A stretch of DNA of 64,000 bases from Microbacterium sp. ABRD28 (GCF_003850245.1 NZ_CP031015.1:620001-684000), one strand, 5' to 3'; counted from the stretch's first letter, positions 8,671-17,496 are shown. Numbers and translations are program-made. The notes: generated from the sequence alone by a model not told the origin.

Positions 8671-9006
8671 TCAGCTCCCGCGGTAGGTGGAATAGGAGAA
8701 GGGGCTCAGCAGCAGCGGCACGTGCAGGTGCGTGTCGTCGGTGACGCGGAACGTGACCGTCACCGACGGGTAGAAGGTGTCGACGCCCAGACCGGCGTAG
8801 TACGCCCCGGTGGCGAAGCTCAGCACGTGCGTGCCGTGGTCGAGGAACTCGGGCCCGAGGCTGAGACGCCCGTCGAGGTCGGTCTCGCCCGACGCGATCT
8901 GCACGATGCGCGGTTCGTCGCCCATCTTCGACAGGACGACGGCGACCCCGCTCGCGGGGAAGCCGGTGGAGGCATCGAGGACGTGGGTGGTGAGCTGGCT
9001 GGTCAT
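8671..9006 (-). CDS. uraH: 5-Hydroxyisourate hydrolase (transthyretin-like)
   Basis: Protein of 111 residues that hydrolyses 5-hydroxyisourate to OHCU. It starts with the family pattern LTTHVLDASTGFPA (catalytic His region), contains the arginine-bearing strand before SGETDLDGR and ends in the diagnostic YRGS tetrapeptide. The length is exactly that of bacterial HIU hydrolases. The uraD stop lies 4 bp upstream and hpxO begins 3 bp downstream, so the three genes are one transcript. Confidence 0.95.
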   Translation of the reverse strand: MTSQLTTHVLDASTGFPASGVAVVLSKMGDEPRIVQIASGETDLDGRLSLGPEFLDHGTHVLSFATGAYYAGLGVDTFYPSVTVTFRVTDDTHLHVPLLLSPFSYSTYRGS

Positions 9007-9010
9007 GGCA

Positions 9011-9526
9011 TCATCCTGACGCCACCCGCTCGGCCGACACGCTCTCGCGCAGCCGCAGCAGAGCGATCTCTGCCAGCTGGCCCGCTGCCTCGGCGACCTC
9101 CGACTCGGGGGTGTTCGCCAGGCGCCGCTCGAGCTCGGCGAGCATCTCGTCGGCCGAGCGCCCGCGGGCCCGGATGAGGAACACGCGCCCGAACCGGGCC
9201 TCGTACCGGGTGTTGCCGGCCGCGATCCGCTGGGCGACGTCGGAGGCGGCATCCGTCATCGCGGCCTGCTCCCGGCGCGACGCGGTCGCGGAAGGGTCGT
9301 CGCCCTCGCGGCGCTCGCCGATCCGGGGATGCTGCGCCAGCGCCTGGTCGAGATCGGCGGCGTCCCAGGTCGCGGCCTCGGCCGCTGCCGTCTCTTCCAA
9401 CGCCTCGCGTGTAGGGTATGGGCGCCCCGCGAGCACCGCAGTCACCCACCGCGGGATCGCCGCCCACAGGCTCACCAGATCGCGCGCGTCGCCCTCGTCG
9501 AGGGCGTTGAAGTCGCCGATGCGCAT
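9011..9526 (-). CDS. uraD: OHCU decarboxylase
   Basis: Enzyme of 171 residues that decarboxylates OHCU to S-allantoin. Diagnostic stretches are FNALDEGDARDLV at the N-terminus, the catalytic-His motif HPRIGE near residue 67, EQAAM, and YEARFGRVFLIRARGRSADEML in the C-terminal half. The ATG at 9526 has a good ribosome site (GGGAGGACC) upstream. It is the first gene of the minus-strand urate operon and is divergent from allB across 171 bp. Confidence 0.94.
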   Translation of the reverse strand: MRIGDFNALDEGDARDLVSLWAAIPRWVTAVLAGRPYPTREALEETAAAEAATWDAADLDQALAQHPRIGERREGDDPSATASRREQAAMTDAASDVAQRIAAGNTRYEARFGRVFLIRARGRSADEMLAELERRLANTPESEVAEAAGQLAEIALLRLRESVSAERVASG

Positions 9527-9697
9527 GACGGTCCTCCCGCGGGGGTGCTGCTGGAGGCTCACGCTACGAAGCGCGCCGACACGTTTCGGTTTCCCTCGTG
9601 TAAACATCGCGTTGCCGCGCCGCCGTTCACACCGACGAAACGCGACGGGGGGAGGATGGGGCGTCCGCCGCGCGGCGGACCCGACGAAGGAGCGCCG
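9527..9697. promoter_or_regulatory. Divergent uraD/allB control region with candidate operators
   Basis: This 171-bp spacer drives both halves of the allantoin pathway. An imperfect inverted repeat GTTTCCCTCGTGTAAAC lies at 9589-9605, near the middle. ACGTTTCGGT (from 9581) and ACCGACGAAACG (from 9631) are loosely inverted around it. A GAAGGAG ribosome site for allB is at 9686. A PucR-, AllR- or LacI-like regulator could bind here, but no regulator gene is adjacent. Confidence 0.4.
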
Positions 9698-11074
9698 ATG
9701 GCCGACCCCCGAAGCGCCGGCAGCGGTGTCATCCGCGCCGCGCGCGCGTGGGTGAATGGCCGCTTCCGCCGCGCCGACGTCGAGTACGTCGACGGCGTCA
9801 TAACCCGGGTCGACGATCCGTCGGGACCCGCGCGTGGCGCCCACATCGTCCCGGATGACGCGGTGCTGCTGCCGGGCCTCGTCGATTCGCACGTGCACGT
9901 CAACGAACCCGGTCGCACCGAGTGGGAGGGATTCCGCTCGGCGACCCTCGCCGCCGCGGCCGGCGGGGTGACGACGATCGTCGACATGCCCCTGAATTCG
10001 CTCCCGCCCACGACCACGGCGGCCGCGCTCGCCGTGAAGCAGGCCGCGGCCGCGCCGTCGGCCTACATCGACGTCGGGTTCTGGGGTGGGGCGGTGCCCG
10101 AGAACCTCGGTGCCCTCGAACCGCTGCACGACGAGGGCGTGTACGGGTTCAAGTGCTTCCTCTCTCCCTCGGGCGTCCCCGAGTTCGGTCACCTCGACCG
10201 TGCCCAGCTCGCCGCGGCGATGGACGAGATCGCCGCACTCGGCTCGCGGCTCATCGTCCACGCCGAAGACCCCGCGCACCTCCACGCCGACGGCGCGCTC
10301 GGCCGCGACTACACCGCGTTCCTCGCCTCGCGGCCCGCCGTGAGCGAGGCGTCGGCGATCGAGACGGTCATCGCCGAGGCCCGGCGCTCGGGAGCGCGCG
10401 CCCACATCTTGCACCTGAGCGACGCCGGGTCGCTCCCGGCGATCGGGCGAGCCAAGGCCGAGGGGGGCGCCCTCACGGTCGAGACCTGCCCGCACTACCT
10501 CACGATCGCGGCGGAGGAGATCCCCGCCGGGTCGCCCGAGTTCAAGTGCTGCCCGCCGATCCGGGATGCCGCGAACCGCGACCGGCTGTGGGAGGGGATC
10601 GTCGACGGCACGATTGACGCGATCGTCAGCGACCACTCGCCCTCCACGCTCGACCTCAAGCGCACCGGTGGCGGCGACTTCGGCCTCGCGTGGGGCGGGA
10701 TCTCGGGTCTGCAGGTCGGGCTCTCGGCGGTGTGGACAGAGGCGCGCCGGCGCGGCATCCCGTTGGAGACCCTCCTGCCGCTCTTCACGACGGGGCCTGC
10801 GCGCGTCGCCGGCCTCTCGGCCGGGGTCATCGAGCCGGGCGCCCCGGCGCACCTGACCGTCTTCGGCGCCGACGACCCGTATCCGATCAGAGCCGCAGAG
10901 CTGCTGCACAAGAACCCCATCACGGCGTACGAGAACCGTGTGTTGCGCGGCCGCATCCGACGGACATGGCTGCACGGCCGGTCGGTGTTCGACGTGACCG
11001 AGGGAGGGCCGGGCGAGGCGCCGCAGTTCCGTGGGGCGCCCGGCGGTCGCCTCCTGTCGCGGGAGGTCGCCTGA
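9698..11074 (+). CDS. allB: Allantoinase
   Basis: Cyclic amidohydrolase of 458 residues that opens allantoin to allantoate. Metal-binding motifs occur in order: GLVDSHVHVNEPGRTEWEG near residue 62, the carbamylated-lysine region GVYGFKCFLSPSG near 150, VHAED, ILHLSDAG, CPHYLT and the Asp motif SDHSPST near 310. The ATG at 9698 follows GAAGGAG by 6 nt. It begins a tightly packed plus-strand operon (allB, amidase fusion, pucG, allC) in which consecutive stops and starts overlap. Confidence 0.95.
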   Translation: MADPRSAGSGVIRAARAWVNGRFRRADVEYVDGVITRVDDPSGPARGAHIVPDDAVLLPGLVDSHVHVNEPGRTEWEGFRSATLAAAAGGVTTIVDMPLNSLPPTTTAAALAVKQAAAAPSAYIDVGFWGGAVPENLGALEPLHDEGVYGFKCFLSPSGVPEFGHLDRAQLAAAMDEIAALGSRLIVHAEDPAHLHADGALGRDYTAFLASRPAVSEASAIETVIAEARRSGARAHILHLSDAGSLPAIGRAKAEGGALTVETCPHYLTIAAEEIPAGSPEFKCCPPIRDAANRDRLWEGIVDGTIDAIVSDHSPSTLDLKRTGGGDFGLAWGGISGLQVGLSAVWTEARRRGIPLETLLPLFTTGPARVAGLSAGVIEPGAPAHLTVFGADDPYPIRAAELLHKNPITAYENRVLRGRIRRTWLHGRSVFDVTEGGPGEAPQFRGAPGGRLLSREVA

Positions 11075-13461
11075 TGGTGTGGGATGAGCGCGTGCGGTGG
11101 GATGAAGACATGCTCGCGGTGACCGAGATCCTGCAGCCGGGCGTCGGCGCGATCCCCGGTGACCACTACCTGCGCGCGACGCCCGAGACGGTGCTGTGGG
11201 GGCGCCTCCCGTGCGAAACGGATGCCCCGGTGCTGCGCATCCGCTCGGGGGAGTCGGTGACGATCGACACCGTCAGTCACGAGGGCATCCTCGAAGATCA
11301 CGGCAAGGACCCGCTGGGGTACTTCACCGACCAGGGCGTCGCGCCCGAGGCCGTGCTCGACGACGCGATCGCGATCGCCGCGCAGCTCTCACGCGACCCC
11401 GCGACCGACGGTCCTCACGTGGTGACCGGACCGGTCTTCGTCGAGGGCGCGAGCCCCGGTGACGTGCTGCGCATCACCGTGGAGAAGCTCGCGCCGCGCG
11501 TGCCGTATGGCGTGATCTCCAACCGGCACGGCAAGGGAGCGCTCATCGGCGAGCTCCCCCGCGGGGACGGGCACGTCAGCGTGTTCACGCCTGTCGAGAA
11601 GCGCGCGGGCCGGCTGGTGGGTCTGCTGCCGATCGTCGACGGCGGCGACCGGGTGGTGTCGTTCCCCCTCGCGCCGTTCCTCGGCACGATGGGGGTCGCC
11701 GTCACCGGACCCGAGCGCCCCCACTCGGTGCCGCCCGGATCGCACGGCGGCAACATCGACATCAACCTCCTCGTCGAGGGGACGGCGCTGTACCTCCCCG
11801 TCCAGGTCGAGGGCGCGCTCGCCTACGTCGGCGATCCGCACTTCGCGCAGGGCGATGGCGAGGTCGCGCTGACGGCGCTCGAGGCGTCGCTGCGCGCGAC
11901 GCTCCGCTTCGACGTGATCCCGCGCGCGCAGGCGCTGGTCGAGTTCGGCGAGCTGGGCGGCCCTCTCGTGCGCACGCCCGACTACCTCGTGCCGACGGGT
12001 CTCGACCCCGACCTGAACGAGGCGATGCGCCGCTGCGTGCGCGCGGCGCTGACCCTCATCGAGGCGCGGTACGGCATGACCGAGCACCTCGCCTACGCGT
12101 ACCTCAGTGCTGCGACCGATTTCGACATCTCGCAGGTGGTCGACATCGTGTGCGGCGTGCACGCCCGCATCCGGGTGTCGGATTTCGAAGGACGGACGGA
12201 TGCCGCCGGCCCGGCGTCGCGCGAGGTCGCCGCTTCCGACCCCTTCGACCGCACCGTATGGCGCACCGTCGGCGACCCGCTGTGGCAGGGTGCGTGGGAG
12301 GGACCGCTCGTGGGTCTCACCGTCGCGGTGAAAGACCTCTTCGCCATCGCGGGGTACCGGATCGGTGCGGGCAACCCCGCCTTCCTCGACGAGGCCCGGC
12401 CCGAGAAGACCACCGCTCCCGCGGTCGCCGACCTTCTCCGGGGCGGAGCGTCGCTCCGCGGCATCGCGCGCACCGACGAGTTCGCGTACAGCATCGCCGG
12501 CGACAACGCCCACTACGGCACCCCGCCGAACCCCGCCGCTCCCGGTGGACTGCCCGGCGGCTCGTCGAGCGGACCCGCCGCCGCCGTCGCCCTCGGCCAC
12601 GCTGAGGTGGGCCTCGCCACCGACACCGCCGGGTCGATCCGTGTGCCCGCGTCGTACCAGGGCCTGTGGGGGCTCCGCACCACGCACGGCCTCGTCCCGC
12701 GGCAGGGCCTGGTGCCCCTCGCGCAGTCGTTCGACACGGTCGGGTGGCTCGCGCGCGACGGAGACACCCTGCAGCGGGTGGCCGACTGGTGCCTGAGCTA
12801 CGACTCGTCGGCATCGACCGAGAACGTCTTCGGCGCCTCCGACGACGACCTGCCGTGGCGCTTCGTCGTGCCGTCCGAGGTGCTCGCGGCCGCCGATCCC
12901 GAGACCCGTGCGGCCTTCGAGGAGCTGCTCGCGCGGCTGTCGCGGACGGATGCCGCAGACGTCGCGACCGTCTCGATCGGCGACCTCGACGACTACCTCG
13001 TCCCCTTCCGCACCGTGCAGGGCGCCGAGGCATGGCGCAATCACGGCGAGTGGGTCGAGAGGCATCCGGGCGCGCTCGGGCCGGCTGGCGCGGAGCGCTT
13101 CCGCGTGGCATCCGGAATCACCCCCGGAGAAGAGGATGACGCCCGCCGCGCCCTCGCCCCCCTGGCCGCACGCCTGCAGGCGCTCACAACCGAGGCGGTG
13201 CTGCTCATGCCGACGGTGCCCGGGCCCGCGCCGCAGCGCACGGCCGCCGGTGCCGACATCGACGCGGCGCGCACCGCGACCCTGCGCATGACGACACCCG
13301 CGGCTGTGGCGGGCCTGCCGTCGCTGTCGGCGCCGCTCCTCCGGGTGGCCGCCGTGGGAGGGGCGCCGGCGCCTGTCGGCGTGTGCGTCACCTCGCGCGC
13401 CGGCACCGACGTCGCCCTCGTCCGCCTCGCCCGTCGCCTCGCCGAGGCGGTGGGCGGATGA
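11074..13461 (+). CDS. Acetamidase/formamidase-amidase fusion protein
   Basis: A single 795-residue frame joins two unrelated amide hydrolases. Residues 1 to about 370 are an FmdA/AmdA-type acetamidase/formamidase: GHYLR-like start, SVTIDTVSHEG, GPVFVEGASPGD, GGNIDINLLVEG and the signature GDPHFAQGDGEV at 253-264. Residues about 390-795 are an amidase-signature hydrolase with the Ser-Ser-Lys triad: Lys420 (GLTVAVKDLF), the GGSSSG loop at 495-500 and the nucleophile Ser521 (DTAGSIRVPAS). A roughly 20-residue linker separates them. The ATG overlaps the allB stop (TGATG) and the TGA overlaps the pucG ATG. Position in the allantoin operon suggests hydrolysis of late intermediates such as oxalurate or oxamate; this is an inference. 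Confidence 0.88.
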   Translation: MVWDERVRWDEDMLAVTEILQPGVGAIPGDHYLRATPETVLWGRLPCETDAPVLRIRSGESVTIDTVSHEGILEDHGKDPLGYFTDQGVAPEAVLDDAIAIAAQLSRDPATDGPHVVTGPVFVEGASPGDVLRITVEKLAPRVPYGVISNRHGKGALIGELPRGDGHVSVFTPVEKRAGRLVGLLPIVDGGDRVVSFPLAPFLGTMGVAVTGPERPHSVPPGSHGGNIDINLLVEGTALYLPVQVEGALAYVGDPHFAQGDGEVALTALEASLRATLRFDVIPRAQALVEFGELGGPLVRTPDYLVPTGLDPDLNEAMRRCVRAALTLIEARYGMTEHLAYAYLSAATDFDISQVVDIVCGVHARIRVSDFEGRTDAAGPASREVAASDPFDRTVWRTVGDPLWQGAWEGPLVGLTVAVKDLFAIAGYRIGAGNPAFLDEARPEKTTAPAVADLLRGGASLRGIARTDEFAYSIAGDNAHYGTPPNPAAPGGLPGGSSSGPAAAVALGHAEVGLATDTAGSIRVPASYQGLWGLRTTHGLVPRQGLVPLAQSFDTVGWLARDGDTLQRVADWCLSYDSSASTENVFGASDDDLPWRFVVPSEVLAAADPETRAAFEELLARLSRTDAADVATVSIGDLDDYLVPFRTVQGAEAWRNHGEWVERHPGALGPAGAERFRVASGITPGEEDDARRALAPLAARLQALTTEAVLLMPTVPGPAPQRTAAGADIDAARTATLRMTTPAAVAGLPSLSAPLLRVAAVGGAPAPVGVCVTSRAGTDVALVRLARRLAEAVGG

Positions 13462-14759
13462 CCGCTCAGACCACGACTCCCTCGCCCACTGACTCAGGAC
13501 GCGCCATGACCCACCTCCCCGGCCCCATCGCCCCGCCCCCGCGCCTGCTCATGGGCCCCGGCCCGATCTCGGCGTACCCCAGCGTGCTGACGGCGATGTC
13601 GGCGCCGCTCGTCGGACAGTACGACCCCTTCATGACGGCGACGATGGCCGAGACGCAGGAGCTGTACCGGCAGGTGTGGCGCACCCGCAACGAGGCGACG
13701 GTGCTCGTCGACGGCACGTCGCGGGCGGGCATCGAAGCGGTGCTCGTCTCGCTCATCCGCCCAGGCGACCGCGTGCTCGTGCCGATCTTCGGTCGGTTCG
13801 GGCACCTGCTCGCCGAGATCGCCGAGCGCGCGCTCGCCGAGGTGCACACGATCGGCACCGAGTGGGGGCAGGTGTTCCCCGACGCCGTGATCGAAGAGGC
13901 CGTCGTGCGGGTGCGCCCCACCCTGCTCGCGCTCGTGCAGGGCGACACCTCCACGACGATGAACCAGCCGCTCGCCGGGGTCGGCGAGATCTGCGCCCGC
14001 CACGGGGTGCTGTTCTACACCGACGCCACCGCGTCGCTCGGCGGCAATCCGTTCGAGGCCGACGGGTGGGGACTGGATGCCGCGACCGCAGGCCTGCAGA
14101 AGTGCCTCGGCGGCCCCTCGGGGTCGGCGCCGGTGACGCTGTCCGACCGCGCGGTGGAGATCATCCGGTCGCGGAAGCGCATCGAGGCCGGCATTCGCGA
14201 GGAGGGCGACGAGGCGGCATCCGATTTCATTCGCTCGAACTACTTCGATCTCGGCATGATCCTCGACTACTGGGGCCCGCGGCGGCTCAATCACCACACC
14301 GAGGCGACCTCGATGCTCTACGGCGCGCGCGAGTGCGCGCGGCTGCTGCTCGAAGAGGGCGCCGACAACGTGCTCGCGCGGCACGAGCGCGCGGGCGCGG
14401 CGATGCTCGCCGGCGTGCAGGGGCTCGGGCTCGTCGTGTTCGGAGATGTGGCGCACAAGATGACGAACGTGGTCGCCGTCGAGATCCCCGAGGGCGTGGT
14501 CGGCGATGCGGTGCGGAGCGACCTGCTCGAGGACTTCGGCATCGAGATCGGCACGTCGTTCGGGCCGCTCCACGGACGCGTGTGGCGGATCGGCACGATG
14601 GGGTACAACGCTCGCGAGGACGCGGTGCTCACCACCCTAGCCGCGCTCGAGGCGGTGCTGCGACGCCACGGGGTCGCCGTGCCCGCCGGGGGCGGGGTCG
14701 AAGCGGCGACCGATGTGTTCCGCGGTGCGGGGGATGCGGTGTGGACCGCGCACGCGTGA
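13458..14759 (+). CDS. pucG: PLP aminotransferase, (S)-ureidoglycine-glyoxylate aminotransferase type
   Basis: Class V aminotransferase of 433 residues. MGPGPISAYPSVL near the N-terminus, VDGTSRAGIEAV, the Asp motif FYTDATASLGG and the PLP lysine in LQKCLGGPSG near residue 218 are visible. PucG moves the amino group of ureidoglycine to glyoxylate, giving oxalurate and glycine; alanine-glyoxylate aminotransferase is the close alternative, and context favours PucG. The ATG at 13458 overlaps the upstream stop; ATG 13506 (MTHLPGP) is an alternative that would remove a poorly conserved 16-residue leader. Confidence 0.87.
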   Translation: MTAQTTTPSPTDSGRAMTHLPGPIAPPPRLLMGPGPISAYPSVLTAMSAPLVGQYDPFMTATMAETQELYRQVWRTRNEATVLVDGTSRAGIEAVLVSLIRPGDRVLVPIFGRFGHLLAEIAERALAEVHTIGTEWGQVFPDAVIEEAVVRVRPTLLALVQGDTSTTMNQPLAGVGEICARHGVLFYTDATASLGGNPFEADGWGLDAATAGLQKCLGGPSGSAPVTLSDRAVEIIRSRKRIEAGIREEGDEAASDFIRSNYFDLGMILDYWGPRRLNHHTEATSMLYGARECARLLLEEGADNVLARHERAGAAMLAGVQGLGLVVFGDVAHKMTNVVAVEIPEGVVGDAVRSDLLEDFGIEIGTSFGPLHGRVWRIGTMGYNAREDAVLTTLAALEAVLRRHGVAVPAGGGVEAATDVFRGAGDAVWTAHA

Positions 14760-16003
14760 CGCGTGCGGGCGTGATGACGCCGGCAGAGCGCGTGATGGCG
14801 CGCTGCGATGAGCTCGCCCGCATCAGCAGTGCCGAGGGCGGCATCGAGCGGGTGTACCTCTCGCCCGAGCACGCGCGGGCGAATCGGCTGGTGGCGGAGT
14901 GGATGCGCGAAGCCGGTATGACCACGAGACAGGATGCCGCGGGCAACCTCGTCGGGCGGGCCGGGCCGGCGGCGGGGGAGGCGCCGGCGCTCGTGCTCGG
15001 CTCGCACCTCGACACCGTGCCCGGCGCGGGCCGGTACGACGGGATCGCCGGGGTGCTCATGGCCATCGAGGTGGTGCGCGCGCTGCGCGCGAAGGCGCTC
15101 CCCTTCGCGCTCGAGGTCGTCGCCTTCTGGGATGAGGAGGGCACGCGCTTCGGCCGCGCGCTGCTCGGCTCGTCGGCGGCCGCGGGCGCGTGGGACCCGG
15201 GGTGGTGGGAGCTGACGGATGCCGCGGGCGCGACCCTGCGCGAAGCGTTCCTCGACTTCGGTCTCGACCCCGGGCGCATCGGCGACGCCGCGCGTGCTCC
15301 GGATGACCTCGTCGGATATCTCGAGGCGCACATCGAGCAGGGACCCGAGCTCGACGAGGGCGACGAGCCGCTCGCTGTGGTGTCGTCGATCGCCTCGGCG
15401 CGGCGGTTTCGGCTCGACATCGCCGGCGAGGCCCGGCATGCCGGCGGCACTCCCTACGACCGGCGGCGTGACGCGTTGCTCGGGGCGGCCGAGATCGCGC
15501 TCGCCGTCGAGCGGGTGTGCCGCGCCGAGCACCACATCGTCGGCACGGTCGGCGAGCTGCAGATCCACCCCGGGGCGATCAACGTGGTGCCGGGCGACGC
15601 GCACCTGTCGCTCGACCTCCGCGGCGAGTTCGACGGCGACCGCGACCGGGTGTGGAAGGTGATCCAGGACGAGGTCGCCGCGGTCACGGCGCGCCGGGGC
15701 CTGACGTGGTCGGCGCGGGAGGTGCACGAGGCATCGGCAGTGTTCTGCGACCCGCTGCTGCAGAATGTCGTCGGCGAGGGGATCCAGTCGGTGTCGCCGG
15801 CGCGCGCGGGCGAGGCGCCGACCCTGTTCAGTCGTGCGGGCCACGACGGGATGGCCTTCGCCGCGGTGACGGCGATCGGCATGCTCTTCCTCCGCAACCC
15901 CGACGGCATCAGCCATCACCCCGACGAGGCGGTGTCGGCGGCGGACGTCGACCTCGGCATCCGTGCGCTGACCGCGGCCGTGCGTGCTCGCGCGGCAGCC
16001 TGA
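14756..16003 (+). CDS. allC: Allantoate amidohydrolase (M20 family)
   Basis: Zinc/manganese amidohydrolase of 415 residues that converts allantoate to ureidoglycine with release of NH3 and CO2. It carries the M20C pattern GSHLDTVPGAGRYDGIAGVL (metal His/Asp), FWDEEGTRFG (catalytic Glu-Glu), YLEAHIEQGPELDEG, GEARHAGGTPYDRR and FSRAGHDGMAF with a late metal His. The GTG at 14756 overlaps the pucG stop as GTGA; ATG 14774 is the alternative start. It is the last gene of the operon, although its reaction precedes PucG. Confidence 0.9.
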   Translation: MTRAGVMTPAERVMARCDELARISSAEGGIERVYLSPEHARANRLVAEWMREAGMTTRQDAAGNLVGRAGPAAGEAPALVLGSHLDTVPGAGRYDGIAGVLMAIEVVRALRAKALPFALEVVAFWDEEGTRFGRALLGSSAAAGAWDPGWWELTDAAGATLREAFLDFGLDPGRIGDAARAPDDLVGYLEAHIEQGPELDEGDEPLAVVSSIASARRFRLDIAGEARHAGGTPYDRRRDALLGAAEIALAVERVCRAEHHIVGTVGELQIHPGAINVVPGDAHLSLDLRGEFDGDRDRVWKVIQDEVAAVTARRGLTWSAREVHEASAVFCDPLLQNVVGEGIQSVSPARAGEAPTLFSRAGHDGMAFAAVTAIGMLFLRNPDGISHHPDEAVSAADVDLGIRALTAAVRARAAA

Positions 16004-16280
16004 TCGGCCCGCGGTCAGCGACTCATCCCAATCTCCATGGGCTGTCGCGGAGGAGGCACCATCGTCGAGCACTTCAGCGGGCGGGTCATACGCAGACTGG
16101 TGGCTCACCCGGTATGCCAACGCCCTAGACGTCGAGGTTCCCTCACCCGGCGACTTCACCCGCGCGGCAGCATGCTCCGCAAACGCGCAGACACCTGATG
16201 CCACCGCGCCCGTTCGAGGACCGGCTTTCGGACGCTGGCCGAGCGAGGCGAGACCCGGATTCGCCCCGTTGCGATCTCCG
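16004..16280. other. Intergenic boundary between the purine operon and the accessory island
   Basis: Composition drops here from the strong G/C third-position pattern of the allC operon. Short open frames exist on both strands, but none has a convincing start, ribosome site or recognisable motif. The stretch may hold decayed coding sequence at the edge of an inserted region; no gene is supported. Confidence 0.4.
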
Positions 16281-16682
16281 CTAGGGCACGAAGGTGCTGC
16301 TGTTTATTCCAAGTTCGAACAAGTCGCCACCCCAGAGGATCTGAGCGACGACGATCCCCACCCCGGAAGCGACGATCACCGCGACGATCGCCAAGGCGAT
16401 GCCGCGCTTGCCATAACTCCACCATCCCAGTACCGACAGCAAAATGAGCCCGGTCAGGTGGGCAAGGACGAGCGGCACGCCCCCGACGGCCTCCGCGAAA
16501 CCCGCCATTGTCGTGCCGGCGGATAGCGCCTTGGGCTGTTCCGCCTGCGCTTCGAACTGAGCGAATCCGTACCAGACCCACGCGACAGCCGACGCGATCA
16601 CGCCAAGCGACGCCAGAATCCAAAAGCCCGTCCGCGTGCCACGTGAGCCGCGATCAGACTTCACCACTGCGACGGCACTCAC
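16281..16682 (-). CDS. Hypothetical three-helix membrane protein
   Basis: Protein of 133 residues, not recognised. A short basic N-terminus (SDRGSRGTRTG) is followed by hydrophobic segments at about 19-41, 67-88 and 93-113. The final segment runs into ILWGGDLFELGINSS. A topology with three membrane spans is predicted by eye. The upstream neighbour is divergent (methyltransferase from 16777) and the downstream neighbour is the convergent allC operon. Codon use is plausible for a real gene, but function is unknown. Confidence 0.6.
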   Translation of the reverse strand: MSAVAVVKSDRGSRGTRTGFWILASLGVIASAVAWVWYGFAQFEAQAEQPKALSAGTTMAGFAEAVGGVPLVLAHLTGLILLSVLGWWSYGKRGIALAIVAVIVASGVGIVVAQILWGGDLFELGINSSTFVP

Positions 16683-16776
16683 GAGGGCAGCCTACTCAGT
16701 ACGCGCCTGCCAGACCCGAGCGCTCGCGGACCAGCGTAGGGACGAATGCGGACCGCCGCCCGGATAGTGTCGAGCC

Positions 16777-17379
16777 GTGTCTGACGTGGTGAGCGCATAC
16801 TCCCGTAGAGCAGCCGAGTACAGCGAGCTACTCGGTTCGATGACGGCGATGCACCACGCGGACGTGCATCTGATCACCTCCTGGGCGAGCCAATGCGACG
16901 GGACCGTGCTCGACGCCGGCTGCGGGCCCGGCCACTGGACAGGGCATCTCGCAGCGGCAGGGGTCGACGCCCGCGGCATCGATCAGGTCCCATCCTTCAT
17001 CGATCACGCCCGCACGGTTCATCCCGGGACGCCGTTCGAGGTAGGCGACATCGACGCGATGCCGTACCCGAACGCCGAGTTCGGAGGAGTGCTCGCGTGG
17101 TACTCCCTCATCCACCACGATCCCGACGACATTTCCCGGCCGTTGGCGGAGTTCGCGCGAGTCCTTCGCCGCGGCGGCAGCTTGCTGGTCGGATGCTTCC
17201 TTGGAGGGACGATCGAAGGATTCGATCATGCCGTCGTCAGGGCATTCCGCTGGCCCTCCGAAGCCCTACACGGCCGCCTCATCGACGCGGGTTTCGAGAT
17301 CCTCGAAACGCACACGCGAACTGGATCACCTGCCTCGTCACCGAAGCCGCACGCTGCGATCATCGCGCGCCGGCACTAG
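16777..17379 (+). CDS. SAM-dependent methyltransferase, class I
   Basis: Protein of 200 residues of the UbiE/methyltransferase-11 type. The SAM-binding motif I VLDAGCGPGHWTGHLAAAG lies near residue 44, motif II is GIDQVPSFIDHA, the acidic post-motif is VGDIDAMPYPNAEFGGVLAWYSLIHH, and LRRGGSLLVG (motif III) is near 132. The substrate is unknown. The GTG at 16777 gives the usual AYSRRAAEYSEL family start. It stands as a single gene divergent from the membrane protein and ahead of an unrelated hypothetical gene. Confidence 0.85.
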   Translation: MSDVVSAYSRRAAEYSELLGSMTAMHHADVHLITSWASQCDGTVLDAGCGPGHWTGHLAAAGVDARGIDQVPSFIDHARTVHPGTPFEVGDIDAMPYPNAEFGGVLAWYSLIHHDPDDISRPLAEFARVLRRGGSLLVGCFLGGTIEGFDHAVVRAFRWPSEALHGRLIDAGFEILETHTRTGSPASSPKPHAAIIARRH

Positions 17380-17419
17380 TGCCCATCAAGGATTCTCAAA
17401 CGATCCAAGCCACCTCACA

Positions 17420-17485
17420 AGATAGCTTGACATGTGTGTTTATAGTGCGGCACGGTGTCATCAACATACCTTGTAAGATACCTTG
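17420..17485 (+). repeat. Three short direct repeats in the promoter region of the next gene
   Basis: AGATAGCTTG (17420-17429), ACATACCTTG (17464-17473) and AGATACCTTG (17476-17485) repeat the core A-ATA-CTTG in one orientation within an AT-richer stretch. That stretch also holds TTGACA at 17427-17432 and TATAGT at 17441-17446. The spacing does not make a standard promoter. The repeats immediately precede the ribosome site of the gene at 17497, so a multi-site repressor is plausible. Confidence 0.4.
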
Positions 17486-17496
17486 GAGCTGACCAC

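Noticed and set aside
15984..16526. 180-residue plus-strand open frame after allC
   Set aside because: It runs through the allC end and antisense through the membrane protein gene; no ribosome site or motif.
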